Notes under the pieces: model-generated
What the model was told of the DNA's origin: nothing
What the model saw: only the letters and a program-made list of their open reading frames with translations
Database searches by the model: none
In this document: in pieces, positions 1 through 9,046 of the stretch
Numbering within the stretch: position 1 is the first letter of the stretch
Layout of the letters: every line of letters starts with the position of its first letter
Made by a program: the position numbers and the translations under genes
Source: JABDMH01 sp965223165
GTDB lineage: Bacteria; Bacteroidota; Bacteroidia; Chitinophagales; Saprospiraceae
Direction: 5' to 3'
Assembly (NCBI GenBank): GCA_965223165.1
Contig: CBDCVQ010000009.1
Coordinates: 124,001 to 188,000 of the forward strand
DNA length: 64,000 bases

Positions 1-144
1 TCTATTTACTTTCTGGGTGACGTATTCGAGCCGCTCCTCGACCGACACAAACGGAAGCGCGGCCAGGCTCAGACCTCCCAGTCCCGACTTTTGCAGAAAG
101 GATCTACGATCGGAATTCTTGGCTTGAAGTTTCTTGTTTTCCAT
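1..144 (-). CDS. Tat-signal protein, N-terminal fragment (gene runs off the window)
   Basis: Only the first 48 codons are inside the window; the reading frame is open to base 1. The N-terminus carries a twin-arginine signal: S-D-R-R-S-F-L-Q-K followed by a Gly/Leu/Ala-rich segment, so the mature protein should be exported folded, probably with a cofactor or metal. The residues after the signal (SVEERLEYVTQKVNR) resemble the linker of Tat-exported enolase-superfamily proteins (mandelate racemase/muconate lactonizing type) of Bacteroidota. That is recall from a short fragment, so the family is only a suggestion. It diverges from the sulfatase gene across a ~200 bp gap. Confidence 0.6.
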   Translation of the reverse strand, partial: MENKKLQAKNSDRRSFLQKSGLGGLSLAALPFVSVEERLEYVTQKVNR

Positions 145-346
145 GATTTTTGACTATTGCAGCATTATGATTTTGGCAAGACGCCGGATGAAGGCCCTTA
201 AAATAAGCAAGAGCCTACAGACTTCCAGATCGCCATCGGATTAAACTTCGCTCATGACCGGAGGCCGTACCACAATAGGGCTGATCTACGTACCTTAGGA
301 AGTGCAACCGTCGCAAGGACGGTGCCTTTCACATCTAATACGTAGC

Positions 347-1810
347 ATGCAAGCACACAACCTAATTATGACTCCGAGCCATTGTTGGCTCTTTTTCATC
401 GCCGTCCTGGCCCTGGCATGTGGCAGCCCTCCTTCATCCAGTTCGGATCAACATGAAGGGCCGCCAAACATCATTTACATCATTGCGGACGACCTTGGCT
501 ATGGCGATCTCAGCAGCTATGGACAAACCAAGTTTGCCACACCCAATATCGATCGACTAGCTAGGCAGGGGATGAAGTTTACCAGACATTATTCTGGCAG
601 CACGGTTTGTGCCCCTTCCCGGAGTTGTCTGATGACGGGCCTTCATACGGGCCACACCCAGGTTCGGGGCAACAAGGAGGTCCGACCAGAGGGGCAGGAA
701 CCCCTCCTCGACGAGGTGGTCACTGTTGCAGAACTGCTACAGGCCGCAGGGTATGCGACGGGGGCCTTTGGCAAATGGGGACTGGGCGCACCCGGCTCAG
801 AGGGAGATCCGGTCAATCAGGGCTTTGATCGATTCTACGGATACAACTGCCAGAGGCTGGCACACAACTACTACCCCCTGCATCTCTGGGACAATGATCG
901 CAAAGTGGAGTTGCCCGAAAATGCCGGAGCATCGGAAGGCCTTTACGCGCCCGATCTGATCCAGGAGCAGGCGCTGGACTTCATCGACGAGAACAAGGAT
1001 GGCCCTTTCTTTATGTTTGTCCCAAACGTCATCCCACACGCCGAGCTGAAGGTCCCGGAGAAATATATGGCCATGTACCGGGATAAGTTTTTGCCCGAAA
1101 AGGTCTACGAAGGTTGTGATCCAGGCTGTGCACGGTACAAAGACGGGGGTTATGGCTCTCAGACGGAGTCGCATGCGGCTTTTGCCGGCATGATTCATTT
1201 GCTTGATGAGCAGGTGGGACAAATTCTGGACCGGCTCGAGCAGCTGAATATCGATGATCGGACCATCGTTTTTTTCACCTCCGACAATGGTCCTCACCTG
1301 GAGGGAGGGGCAGACCCGGATTACTTTGACAGCAATGGCCCATTGCGGGGCTACAAACGCGATCTCTATGAAGGGGGCATCAGGGTTCCATTGCTAGCCC
1401 GCTGGCCGGGCAGAGTGCCCGCCGGAGCGGAAGCCAATCACATCTCCGCCTTTTGGGACATGCTTCCCACGTTTCTTGAGATTGCAGAACAACCATCGCC
1501 GGGTACCGAGCTGGATGGCATCTCTTTCCTCCCTACTTTGACGCAGCATCGTACCCAAGACAAGCACGACTACCTCTATTGGGAGTTTCATGAGCGAGGG
1601 CATAAGCAAGCCGTGGTGATGGAGCAGTGGAAAGGGATTCGACTCATTGACCGCGAGGGAGTGGTGGCCCCTACCCTGCTCTATGACCTTTCGCAGGACG
1701 TGGGTGAGGAAAAAAACATCGCAGACGAGCATCCGAACATCGTTCAGCAGATGGAGCAAATCATGGCCGAGGCACGGACTCCGTCGAGCGTCGAAAACTG
1801 GAATTTCTAG
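347..1810 (+). CDS. lipoprotein sulfatase (arylsulfatase-like, S1 family)
   Basis: Probable sulfate ester hydrolase of the alkaline-phosphatase superfamily. Just after the N-terminus there is a hydrophobic lipoprotein signal ending ALAC-GS, so it is likely membrane-anchored on the periplasmic or outer face. The metal-binding DDLGYGD comes next, and about 40 residues later the signature C-A-P-S-R, whose Cys is converted to formylglycine by a sulfatase-maturating enzyme not encoded here. A second metal motif (TSDNGPH) lies in the C-terminal half. Length (~480-487 aa) is normal. The frame is open upstream to a GTG at 302; ATG 347 and ATG 368 both give a plausible signal peptide, and 368 gives the shortest (lipid Cys at residue 18). 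Substrate unknown; sulfated polysaccharide or a small sulfate ester are both possible. Confidence 0.93.
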   Translation: MQAHNLIMTPSHCWLFFIAVLALACGSPPSSSSDQHEGPPNIIYIIADDLGYGDLSSYGQTKFATPNIDRLARQGMKFTRHYSGSTVCAPSRSCLMTGLHTGHTQVRGNKEVRPEGQEPLLDEVVTVAELLQAAGYATGAFGKWGLGAPGSEGDPVNQGFDRFYGYNCQRLAHNYYPLHLWDNDRKVELPENAGASEGLYAPDLIQEQALDFIDENKDGPFFMFVPNVIPHAELKVPEKYMAMYRDKFLPEKVYEGCDPGCARYKDGGYGSQTESHAAFAGMIHLLDEQVGQILDRLEQLNIDDRTIVFFTSDNGPHLEGGADPDYFDSNGPLRGYKRDLYEGGIRVPLLARWPGRVPAGAEANHISAFWDMLPTFLEIAEQPSPGTELDGISFLPTLTQHRTQDKHDYLYWEFHERGHKQAVVMEQWKGIRLIDREGVVAPTLLYDLSQDVGEEKNIADEHPNIVQQMEQIMAEARTPSSVENWNF

Positions 1811-1940
1811 GTCGAAAGTGCGTCCATCTACGCTTGGCTGCCTAAAATATGGGTTACCCCAAACGTGTTATTTACGAGAGGCATTGTTCACAGCCCTGCC
1901 CCAATTTTGTTAGTTTCAGGCCCACAAATTCCATCTACAG

Positions 1941-4900
1941 ATGAAGAAGCTCGTTGTCGCTGTCGTCCTGCTCGTACTTGCGGGAGCGACCTCCCTGGTG
2001 GCCCAGGAAATTAACTTCGAAGATTTCAAACAAATCAAACCCCGCAATATCGGACCTGCGGGGATGAGCGGGAGGGTGACTGCCATTGATGTCGACCTCA
2101 GCAATAAGGACCGCATTTACATCGGTACAGCATCTGGCGGTGTGTGGTTGTCCGAGAATGGGGGCATTTCTTGGAAGCCCATCTTTGATAAAATGCCGAC
2201 GCAAAGCATCGGAGCCCTGAAGATCAATCAAAATAATCCAAGCGAGATCTGGGTCGGCACGGGAGAAGGCAATCCCCGTAATTCGCAGAATAGTGGTGCC
2301 GGCGTCTACAAGTCCATCGATGGAGGCAAAACTTGGATATGCATGGGACTTGAGGCCACCAAAGTCATCCACCGGATACTGATCGACCCCTCCCGCCACG
2401 ATGTGGTCTATGTCGGTGCCCAGGGATCGGCCTGGGGCCCAGGCGAAGCACGCGGCGTCTACAAAACTATGGACGGTGGGGCCACATGGGAAAAGATCCT
2501 CTACGTCGACGCAAACACAGGAGTGGCTGAGATGGTCATGGACCCCAGTAATCCCAGCAAGCTCATCGTGGCCATGTGGGAGTTTGGCCGCAAACCATGG
2601 ACCTTCAACAGCGGCGGGCCCGGTTCGGGCTTGCATATCACCCACGATGGTGGTAAGAGCTGGAAAAAAGTCACCGACAAGGAAGGCCTTCCCAAAGGTG
2701 ATCTGGGTCGTATCGGCCTGGCCATCGCTCCTTCCAAGCCTTCCATCGTCTATGCACTGATCGAGGCCAAGGAAAATGCCTTTTACAAATCGACAGACGG
2801 AGGAGAAAACTGGAAGAAGGTCGGGGCCCATAGCAACATGGGCAATCGGCCCTTCTACTACTCGGAGATCTACGTCGACCCTCAGAACGAAAACCGGGTG
2901 TACTCGCTCTGGTCATACGTGTCCAAAAGCGAGGACGGTGGTCGCACCTTTGACGTCATCGCCGACTATGGCAACGACGTCCATCCGGATCATCACGCCT
3001 TCTGGATCAATCCGGACGATCCGGCTCACTTGATCGACGGCAACGATGGCGGGCTGAACATTTCTTACGATATGGGTGGCAACTGGCGATTTATCAATAA
3101 CCTGCCGGTGGGACAGTTTTATCACGTCAATTTAGATCGCGAGTTCCCCTACAATGTCTATGGAGGCATGCAGGACAATGGATCCTGGGTAGGGCCAAGT
3201 TTTGTCCTGCGTAGCGGCGGCATAACCAATCACGATTGGCAGGAAGTGTACTTTGGGGATGGCTTTGACGTCGCCCCCAAGCGGGATGATTCTAAGATGG
3301 TGTACGCCATGTCGCAAGGCGGCAATTTGGGCTTGGTGGATCGTATCACGGGAGAGTCGCGATTTATCCGGCCCAACCACCCCGACAGCACCCGCCTCCG
3401 CTACAATTGGAACGCTGCATTCGCCCTGGACCCTTTTGCCGATTGCGGCGTCTACTATGGCAGTCAGTTCGTTCACCACACCAACGATTGCGGCCAGTCC
3501 TGGACCATACTATCCCCTGATCTGACGACCAATGATACCAGCAAGCAGCACCAGGACAAAAGCGGGGGTCTGACGATTGACGCCACCAACGCCGAAAACA
3601 ACACGACGATCACGGCTATTGCCCCCAGCCCGGTAGCACAAAACGTACTGTGGGTGGGCACCGACGATGGCCGCCTGCACGTCTCAGACGACGGAGGGTC
3701 CCAATGGCAGGACATCTACGACCGACTGCCCGGCGCACCTGCAGGGGGCTGGATCCCGCAAATCGAGGTATCAACTACCGATGCCAATGCGGCCTTTGTG
3801 GTGATCAACAACTATCGCCAGGATGACTGGTCAGCCTACTTGTATCACACCTCCGACCTGGGCCAAACCTGGCAGCGGCTGGTCACCGACGACAAGGTGG
3901 ATGCCTTTGTCACTTCTATTTGTCAGGACAGAGAAGAGCCCAATCTACTCTTCCTTGGCACCGACGCTGGCCTGTACATGTCCTTCGACTATGGAGGCAG
4001 CTGGCACCAATGGGATCAGGGCTTCCCCGCGGTGCAGATCAGAGACCTGAAAATCCAGCCCGATTTTGGTGACCTGGTCATAGGGACCTTCGGGCGGGCA
4101 TTTTGGGTGATCGATGACATCGGGCCGTTTCGCGCCCTGTGCAACAACAGCTATGCAGAAAGCCACTTTGAGCTGGTCAGCATCTCTCCTGCTTACTTAA
4201 GTCAAAACCGATCCTATCAGGGTATTCGGTTTAGGGGACAGGCAGAGTTTGAAGGCGATAATAAGAGCACAGATGCCGTGATCTCTCTTTGGATAGCACC
4301 ACAGGACGAGGAAGATGCAGATTCAGGCCAAGATGACGATGGGGACGAAAAGAGCGACAAGAAGTCCAAGAAGAAGCAAATCAAATTTGTTGTCACCAAT
4401 CTCGAAGGAGATACCGTGCGAAACTTTAGCCGAGATGTCAAGGAGGAGGGGTTGCAGCGCGTGCGATGGAGTTTGGATGAGAATGGCCCGCGCCGACTAC
4501 GCAGATCAGAACCCAAAGCCGAGGATGATCCACCCTCGATTGCCCGCGTATTGCCTGGTACCTACCGGGTGATTGCCACCTACCAAGAGGAGGTGGATTC
4601 TATGGAAGTCGATGTAAGAATGGATCCGCGTATGGATGTTTCCGAAAGCGACTTGGCTGCCGTCCGGGCAAATCGGAATGCCATCAAGGAGGTCATGGAA
4701 TCCGCTGCCGACAGCTATGATCGCATTCGACAAGCTCGCAAGAGTCTGGCCATCGTCGAGAAACTTACCGAAACGGTGAAGGACGACTCACTGAAAAAGG
4801 AGCTCACAAAACTAAATAAGGAGCAAAAGAAAAAGCTGACCGAGTTGGATGAGCTGTTTTTCAATAAAGAGGGACAAAAGGGCATCCAAAGAAACCCCGA

Positions 4901-5102
4901 AGTACTGACCGCCTATCTGGGTGCCGCAAGAATATACCTGCGTGGTATGACCGTGGCCGGTCCCAATGCAAATCTCGCGTTGGGAAGAGCGCAAGACAAG
5001 ACCAACGCTGTGCTAGAGCAGGTAGAGCAGTACTTCTCCGGCGACTGGCAGTCCTATCGTGCCCGCATCGACGCGATCGACTTCACCATCTTTCAAGAGT
5101 AG
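1941..5102 (+). CDS. secreted Asp-box (BNR/sortilin-like) beta-propeller protein
   Basis: 1053 residues with a clear Sec signal peptide (MKKLVVAVVLLVLAGATSLVAQ). Eleven Asp-box motifs of the form S-x-D-x-G-x-x-W can be read between about residue 65 and 690 (for example SENGGISW, SIDGGKTW, THDGGKSW, STDGGENW, TNDCGQSW, SDDGGSQW, SFDYGGSW), indicating one or two beta-propellers of the VPS10/sortilin-like or 'glycosyl hydrolase BNR' group. After the propeller comes an Asp/Lys-rich low-complexity stretch (about 780-810), then an Ig-like segment of the FlgD/T9SS type, then a helical, Lys-rich C-terminus (about 900-1000). Such proteins are common in Bacteroidota and usually annotated as glycosyl hydrolases without proof of catalysis. 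It follows the sulfatase by 130 bp, but I see no evidence of a joint operon. Confidence 0.9.
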   Translation: MKKLVVAVVLLVLAGATSLVAQEINFEDFKQIKPRNIGPAGMSGRVTAIDVDLSNKDRIYIGTASGGVWLSENGGISWKPIFDKMPTQSIGALKINQNNPSEIWVGTGEGNPRNSQNSGAGVYKSIDGGKTWICMGLEATKVIHRILIDPSRHDVVYVGAQGSAWGPGEARGVYKTMDGGATWEKILYVDANTGVAEMVMDPSNPSKLIVAMWEFGRKPWTFNSGGPGSGLHITHDGGKSWKKVTDKEGLPKGDLGRIGLAIAPSKPSIVYALIEAKENAFYKSTDGGENWKKVGAHSNMGNRPFYYSEIYVDPQNENRVYSLWSYVSKSEDGGRTFDVIADYGNDVHPDHHAFWINPDDPAHLIDGNDGGLNISYDMGGNWRFINNLPVGQFYHVNLDREFPYNVYGGMQDNGSWVGPSFVLRSGGITNHDWQEVYFGDGFDVAPKRDDSKMVYAMSQGGNLGLVDRITGESRFIRPNHPDSTRLRYNWNAAFALDPFADCGVYYGSQFVHHTNDCGQSWTILSPDLTTNDTSKQHQDKSGGLTIDATNAENNTTITAIAPSPVAQNVLWVGTDDGRLHVSDDGGSQWQDIYDRLPGAPAGGWIPQIEVSTTDANAAFVVINNYRQDDWSAYLYHTSDLGQTWQRLVTDDKVDAFVTSICQDREEPNLLFLGTDAGLYMSFDYGGSWHQWDQGFPAVQIRDLKIQPDFGDLVIGTFGRAFWVIDDIGPFRALCNNSYAESHFELVSISPAYLSQNRSYQGIRFRGQAEFEGDNKSTDAVISLWIAPQDEEDADSGQDDDGDEKSDKKSKKKQIKFVVTNLEGDTVRNFSRDVKEEGLQRVRWSLDENGPRRLRRSEPKAEDDPPSIARVLPGTYRVIATYQEEVDSMEVDVRMDPRMDVSESDLAAVRANRNAIKEVMESAADSYDRIRQARKSLAIVEKLTETVKDDSLKKELTKLNKEQKKKLTELDELFFNKEGQKGIQRNPEVLTAYLGAARIYLRGMTVAGPNANLALGRAQDKTNAVLEQVEQYFSGDWQSYRARIDAIDFTIFQE

Positions 5103-5263
5103 GGACGTCTTCTATGCCAAGTCAGGCTTCGGTCGCTCAAGGCCGACGCCAGGCCACCCGGATGCTGGGACAGAAGGGGCTAGCTACCACCGGAGTCCGG
5201 TTAGCACTGCGCTCTCGTCGGGAGCAATAATCCCGGTGAATCTCTCAAGGATTCATAGCCAGA

Positions 5264-5473
5264 TCAAGTGGTCTTTTGAGAACAAGTGGACAAGCCAAAG
5301 GGGGCGTAGAGAGGACAGAAACTGACCAGGCTAGTCACGACAAAAACGGCTGCCAGTACTAACAGGACAATACCGAGGGTACCCGTTATGACGTCCGTAA
5401 AATAAAGGGCAGCAATAACTATGGCAATGACTACCCGAATTCCGCGATCTGTGCTTCCCATGTTTGCTTTCAT
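5264..5473 (-). CDS. DUF2892 (YgaP-like) small membrane protein
   Basis: 69 residues. The pattern is typical of the DUF2892 family: an N-terminal M-K-x-N-x-G-x-x-D-R-x-I-R-x-x-I segment, two hydrophobic helices (about 14-30 and 34-51), and the C-terminal signature F-C-P-L-Y-x-x-F-G-x-x-T-C with two conserved cysteines. In E. coli YgaP this membrane segment follows a rhodanese domain; stand-alone copies like this one are common and their function is unknown. The gene lies alone on the minus strand in a gap between two plus-strand genes, directly downstream of a very small membrane ORF. Confidence 0.85.
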   Translation of the reverse strand: MKANMGSTDRGIRVVIAIVIAALYFTDVITGTLGIVLLVLAAVFVVTSLVSFCPLYAPFGLSTCSQKTT

Positions 5474-5489
5474 GTCATTGTGTTTTGTG

Positions 5490-5588
5490 TTAGAAAATCA
5501 ACTTAGCCAAGTGGACCAACGCAGCAACTCCTGCCACGCATAACAGGCAGACCAGGATTAACTTTGTTGCCTTGTTTCCCCTTCGCAT
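5490..5588 (-). CDS. possible 32-residue single-pass membrane peptide
   Basis: A short frame ATG...TAA of 32 codons: basic start (MRRGNKATK) then one hydrophobic segment (LILVCLLCVAGVAALVHLAKLIF). It ends 16 bp upstream of the DUF2892 gene on the same strand, so the two could be co-transcribed. The positive-inside charge distribution and the position fit a real small membrane protein, but there is no family recognition and the length is within chance. Confidence 0.4.
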   Translation of the reverse strand: MRRGNKATKLILVCLLCVAGVAALVHLAKLIF

Positions 5589-5783
5589 GTCCCAAAACTA
5601 GCTACTGCAAACTACTGGTTTGGTGATCGTCGTCACTGACCGGAGAGATTAGCAGTCACCGGGAACTCCTGTGGCTGAAACCATTCATGCCATCAGATTC
5701 CGGGTCAGCCAGCCCATCAGATGGTGATTCACAGGGACTCAGCACAGTCCAAGAGATTAGCTAAATTGGATCTGCAAGAATAA

Positions 5784-6365
5784 ATGCATAGGATGGACCG
5801 ACGAAATGCGATACGCCAAGCAGCCTTATGGAGTGGCATAGCCGTCTCCGGATCGGTGGGTACCCTTGTCCTACAAGGTTGCCGCCCAAAGTTAGACCTG
5901 GCTTGGTCGCCCGCTTTTCTAGGGAAGAGGGAAGCCGCGGTCATTGAGCGGATTTCAGACATCGTACTGCCCAAATCAGACAGTCCCTCAGCGACGGAAC
6001 TGGGGGTGCCCGCGTTTGTCGACCAGATTCTAAGTGACTGCCTGACCTCGGAGGAACAACAGGATTTCAGCGATGGTCTGACCTCGTTCTTGTCCGCTTT
6101 TCGGGAGGAGCACTCGATGGAGTTTCACGCTGCATCGCCGGATGCCCAGACGAACTACGTCAGGGAAATCGACGAGAAGGCATTCTCCAAAGGTTCGACG
6201 AGCAGCTTTTACCCTCTGCTGAAGCAGTACATCCTGCTAGGATACTTCACTTCTGAGCAGGTGATGACCCAACACCTGGACTATCATGCCATTGCACAGC
6301 GCCACGACGCCTGTATCCCTTACGAAGGTCAGGCCGTTTTCGTCGACAACAATGTGGCGGGATAA
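5784..6365 (+). CDS. gluconate 2-dehydrogenase subunit 3-like, Tat-exported
   Basis: 193 residues. The N-terminus MDRRNAIRQAALWSG followed by a hydrophobic stretch is a twin-arginine signal ending near a Cys (LQGC), so the protein is exported with its flavoprotein partner and possibly lipid-anchored. The body (ERISDIVLPKSDSPSATELG...FVDQILSDCL) matches the small gamma-like subunit 3 of membrane-bound gluconate/sorbitol dehydrogenases, which stabilises and exports the GMC subunit. The GMC gene starts 37 bp downstream, which supports the assignment. A second ATG at 5793 (MDRR) is an equally good start. No cytochrome c subunit is encoded nearby. Confidence 0.88.
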   Translation: MHRMDRRNAIRQAALWSGIAVSGSVGTLVLQGCRPKLDLAWSPAFLGKREAAVIERISDIVLPKSDSPSATELGVPAFVDQILSDCLTSEEQQDFSDGLTSFLSAFREEHSMEFHAASPDAQTNYVREIDEKAFSKGSTSSFYPLLKQYILLGYFTSEQVMTQHLDYHAIAQRHDACIPYEGQAVFVDNNVAG

Positions 6366-6402
6366 GCAAAATCAGTGGGTCAAAATGAAACAAACTTAAG
6401 CT

Positions 6403-8091
6403 ATGGCCAAGGCAAATGAGTATGACGCCATCGTAGTGGGATCCGGAATCTCGGGGGGATGGGCAGCTAAGGAGCTCTGCGAAAAGGGATTGAAGACCCT
6501 CGTCTTGGAAAAGGGACGCAGCCTTCCGCACGTGGGGGGATATACCACGGCAAATACACCCCCATGGGAGCTGGAGCACCGAGGCAAGAAGACCCGGAGC
6601 GACCGGGAGGACTATCCCATCCAAAGCACCGTATATGCCTTCAACGAAGGCACCCGACACTACTGGGTAAAAGACAAAGAACACCCCTATGAGTCAAGTG
6701 CCGAAGGTCCGGAGTACCGCTGGATCAGGGGATATCATCAAGGCGGTAGATCCATCATGTGGGGTCGGCAATGTTACCGCTGGAGTGATCTGGACTTTGA
6801 GGCCAATGCCCGCGATGGTTATGGGGTCGATTGGCCCATCAGGTATCGCGACATCGCTCCATGGTACTCCTACGTGGAGAGCTTCGCAGGGATCAGTGGT
6901 AAAAAGGAGGGACTTGCCCAGTTGCCCGATGGCGAGTTTCTGCCACCCTTTGAACTAAACTGCGTGGAGCAGTATGTAAAAGAAGGGATCGAGGCGGCCT
7001 ACCCTGATCGAAGGATGACCATCGGTCGAGTGGCCAATCTGACCGTACCGCATAACGGGCGGGGCCAGTGCCAACGACGCAACCTCTGCTACCGGGGCTG
7101 TCCCTACGGTGCTTACTTCAGCAGCCAGAGTTCGACGCTACCCGCTGCCGAAAAGACGGGCAATCTTACGCTGATGACAGATGCGGTAGCTGAGTCGCTA
7201 CTCTATGACCGAAATGCCAATCGCATCAGCGGCGTACGTGTCATTGACGCGAACACCGGCACCAGCCAGGAGTATAGCGCGAAGGTGGTCTTTCTCTGTG
7301 CCTCGACACTCAACAGTACCTGGTTGCTACTCCACTCGAAGAATGAGACTTTTCCTGACGGCCTCGCCAACAGCAGCGGAGCACTGGGAAAGTATCTCAT
7401 GGATCACTCTTATCGAGCAGGAGCCCGAGCCATATTTGAAGGATTCGACGATCAATACTATTTTGGAGGAAGACCCACCGGCATCTACCTCGCCCGATTT
7501 AGAAATGTGACGGAGCAGCATCCCGACTTTCTCCGTGGGTATGGCTACCAAGGGGGGGCGACCCGGGCAAATTCCAGCCGGGGAGGACACCAGGCCGGCA
7601 TTGGTGCAGACTTCAAAGATCAACTGACCCATCCCGGCCCATGGTTAATGTCGTTTACGGGCTTTGGAGAGGTACTTCCTTATGAGGATAACTATATCGA
7701 GATCAATCAAGATGTGCTCGATGTACATGGCCTGCCTACCCTGAGAATCCATTGCAGCCACCGAGAGAATGAACGGAAACTACGTGAAGACTACAAAAAC
7801 CAAGCAGCTGAGATGCTAGAAGCAGCAGGCGGAAAGCAAGTGGAGATTTATGATGGCGTGGACTATCCTGGTTTTGGCATCCATGAGATGGGTACCGCTC
7901 GCATGGGTAAGGATCCGAAGACCTCCGTGCTTAACAAGTGGAATCAAAGCCACGACATTCCCAATCTCTTTGTGACGGATGGATCTGCTATGGCTTCCGC
8001 CTCCTGTGTTAATCCGTCCATCACCTACATGGCGCTGACCGCTCGAGCCTGCGACTATGCTGTCAAAGCACTGGGGCGGTCGGAGCTTTAA
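6403..8091 (+). CDS. GMC-family FAD-dependent oxidoreductase (sugar/alcohol dehydrogenase subunit)
   Basis: 562 residues. The N-terminal FAD-binding Rossmann motif G13-S-G-I-S-G18 is followed by an acidic-ended strand (LVLEKGR). The C-terminal GMC signature is present: FGIHEMGTARMG, then FVTDGSAMASASCVNPSIT, which carries the region of the catalytic His/Asn pair. It has no signal of its own and is expected to be co-exported with the Tat-signal subunit 3 encoded just upstream, giving a periplasmic dehydrogenase that oxidises a sugar or polyol. The Cys-rich insert CQRRNLCYRGCPYGAYF is typical of the Bacteroidota gluconate-dehydrogenase-like subgroup. Electron acceptor and substrate cannot be told from the sequence. 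Confidence 0.93.
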   Translation: MAKANEYDAIVVGSGISGGWAAKELCEKGLKTLVLEKGRSLPHVGGYTTANTPPWELEHRGKKTRSDREDYPIQSTVYAFNEGTRHYWVKDKEHPYESSAEGPEYRWIRGYHQGGRSIMWGRQCYRWSDLDFEANARDGYGVDWPIRYRDIAPWYSYVESFAGISGKKEGLAQLPDGEFLPPFELNCVEQYVKEGIEAAYPDRRMTIGRVANLTVPHNGRGQCQRRNLCYRGCPYGAYFSSQSSTLPAAEKTGNLTLMTDAVAESLLYDRNANRISGVRVIDANTGTSQEYSAKVVFLCASTLNSTWLLLHSKNETFPDGLANSSGALGKYLMDHSYRAGARAIFEGFDDQYYFGGRPTGIYLARFRNVTEQHPDFLRGYGYQGGATRANSSRGGHQAGIGADFKDQLTHPGPWLMSFTGFGEVLPYEDNYIEINQDVLDVHGLPTLRIHCSHRENERKLREDYKNQAAEMLEAAGGKQVEIYDGVDYPGFGIHEMGTARMGKDPKTSVLNKWNQSHDIPNLFVTDGSAMASASCVNPSITYMALTARACDYAVKALGRSEL

Positions 8092-8110
8092 AAAAAACGA
8101 ATTCAAACGC

Positions 8111-8851
8111 ATGTCGACATCCAGGCTTATTCAATCGCTATTCAAGGTATTGCTAATTAGCACGCTGATTATCAGCCCCCTATTGTTGCTATCTCAACCA
8201 AAAGGTAAACTACTCGTGCGAAAGACTCAAGACTTTGAATTGGATGGAGCCGGCTCGCACGAAGCTTGGAATCGGACCAGCTGGGCGGAGATCACCGCAC
8301 AGAGGAATCCTAGACAGAATACCAGGACGCAGGCTAAGGTCTTGTACTCCGACAGTGGCTTGTACTTCCTATTTGACTGTCAGGACTCGCTACTGACTGC
8401 GTCCATGACGGAGGACATGGCGCATCTCTGGGAGGAGGACGTAGTGGAGGTTTTCCTGTGGACAGACAAAAAGCATCCGATCTATTTTGAGTACGAAATA
8501 TCGCCCCTCAACTACGAGCTCCCTATCCTGGTGCCTAATCTCGGCTCGAGATTTAGGGGCTGGGCGCCCTGGGATTACGAGGGAGACCGCATGACCCGAC
8601 GTCAGACCTCCGTGCAGGGTGGCAGCAAGCGCACGGGTGCCAGCATCAGCAGCTGGCGGGCGGAATTCTTCATCCCCTACGAGCTACTCATCCCACTGAC
8701 CAAGGTGCCTCCGACCAGCGGCACCAAGTGGCGAGCGAATATGTATCGGATCGACTACGATGACCCTGCCAACCCAACTTGGTTTACCTGGCAGGAGATC
8801 CGCACCAATTTTCACGATTACAAACGATTTGGAACATTCATATTTGAGTAA
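8111..8851 (+). CDS. CBM9-like carbohydrate-binding domain protein, secreted
   Basis: Start chosen at ATG 8111 (MSTSRLIQSLFKV), which gives a good signal peptide and avoids overlap with the GMC gene; the frame is open further upstream to 8057. 246 residues. After the signal, one domain of the family 9-like carbohydrate-binding fold is recognisable: an opening FELDGAGSHEAWNRTSWAEI, the strand YFLFDCQDS, the core EEDVVEVFLWTD and a late WRAEFFIPYELL. In Bacteroidota such single-domain proteins are often encoded near sugar-oxidising or polysaccharide genes, and here the gene lies 19 bp after the GMC dehydrogenase. Role in binding or presenting a sugar is inferred. Confidence 0.82.
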   Translation: MSTSRLIQSLFKVLLISTLIISPLLLLSQPKGKLLVRKTQDFELDGAGSHEAWNRTSWAEITAQRNPRQNTRTQAKVLYSDSGLYFLFDCQDSLLTASMTEDMAHLWEEDVVEVFLWTDKKHPIYFEYEISPLNYELPILVPNLGSRFRGWAPWDYEGDRMTRRQTSVQGGSKRTGASISSWRAEFFIPYELLIPLTKVPPTSGTKWRANMYRIDYDDPANPTWFTWQEIRTNFHDYKRFGTFIFE

Positions 8852-9046
8852 CCACAAGTCTTACTGAGTGTTGACCTTGCTCTAGGGGAGACCAGAAGTC
8901 CTCTCAGGCAAACTACCTCCTGGACTCAGAGCAGATTAAGACATGGCTCGCTACCAACGTACTTACATTGGCGATCTAGTCAATTATTTTACCGATCTTA
9001 TTCCCATTCTGACTTGTTTACCGCCACAAAAAACCAAAATGGGACC

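Noticed and set aside
150..200. TTTTGGCA near 170-180 as a third copy of the conserved promoter
   Set aside because: The match stops after TTTTGGCA; the ATATATTTCTAT part and the upstream dyads are missing.
797..1297. 166-codon minus-strand frame inside the sulfatase gene
   Set aside because: Shadow of a well-supported gene on the other strand; no domain and no signal.
1935..2831. 298-codon minus-strand frame inside the Asp-box protein gene
   Set aside because: Antisense shadow of the repeated propeller coding sequence; no family similarity.
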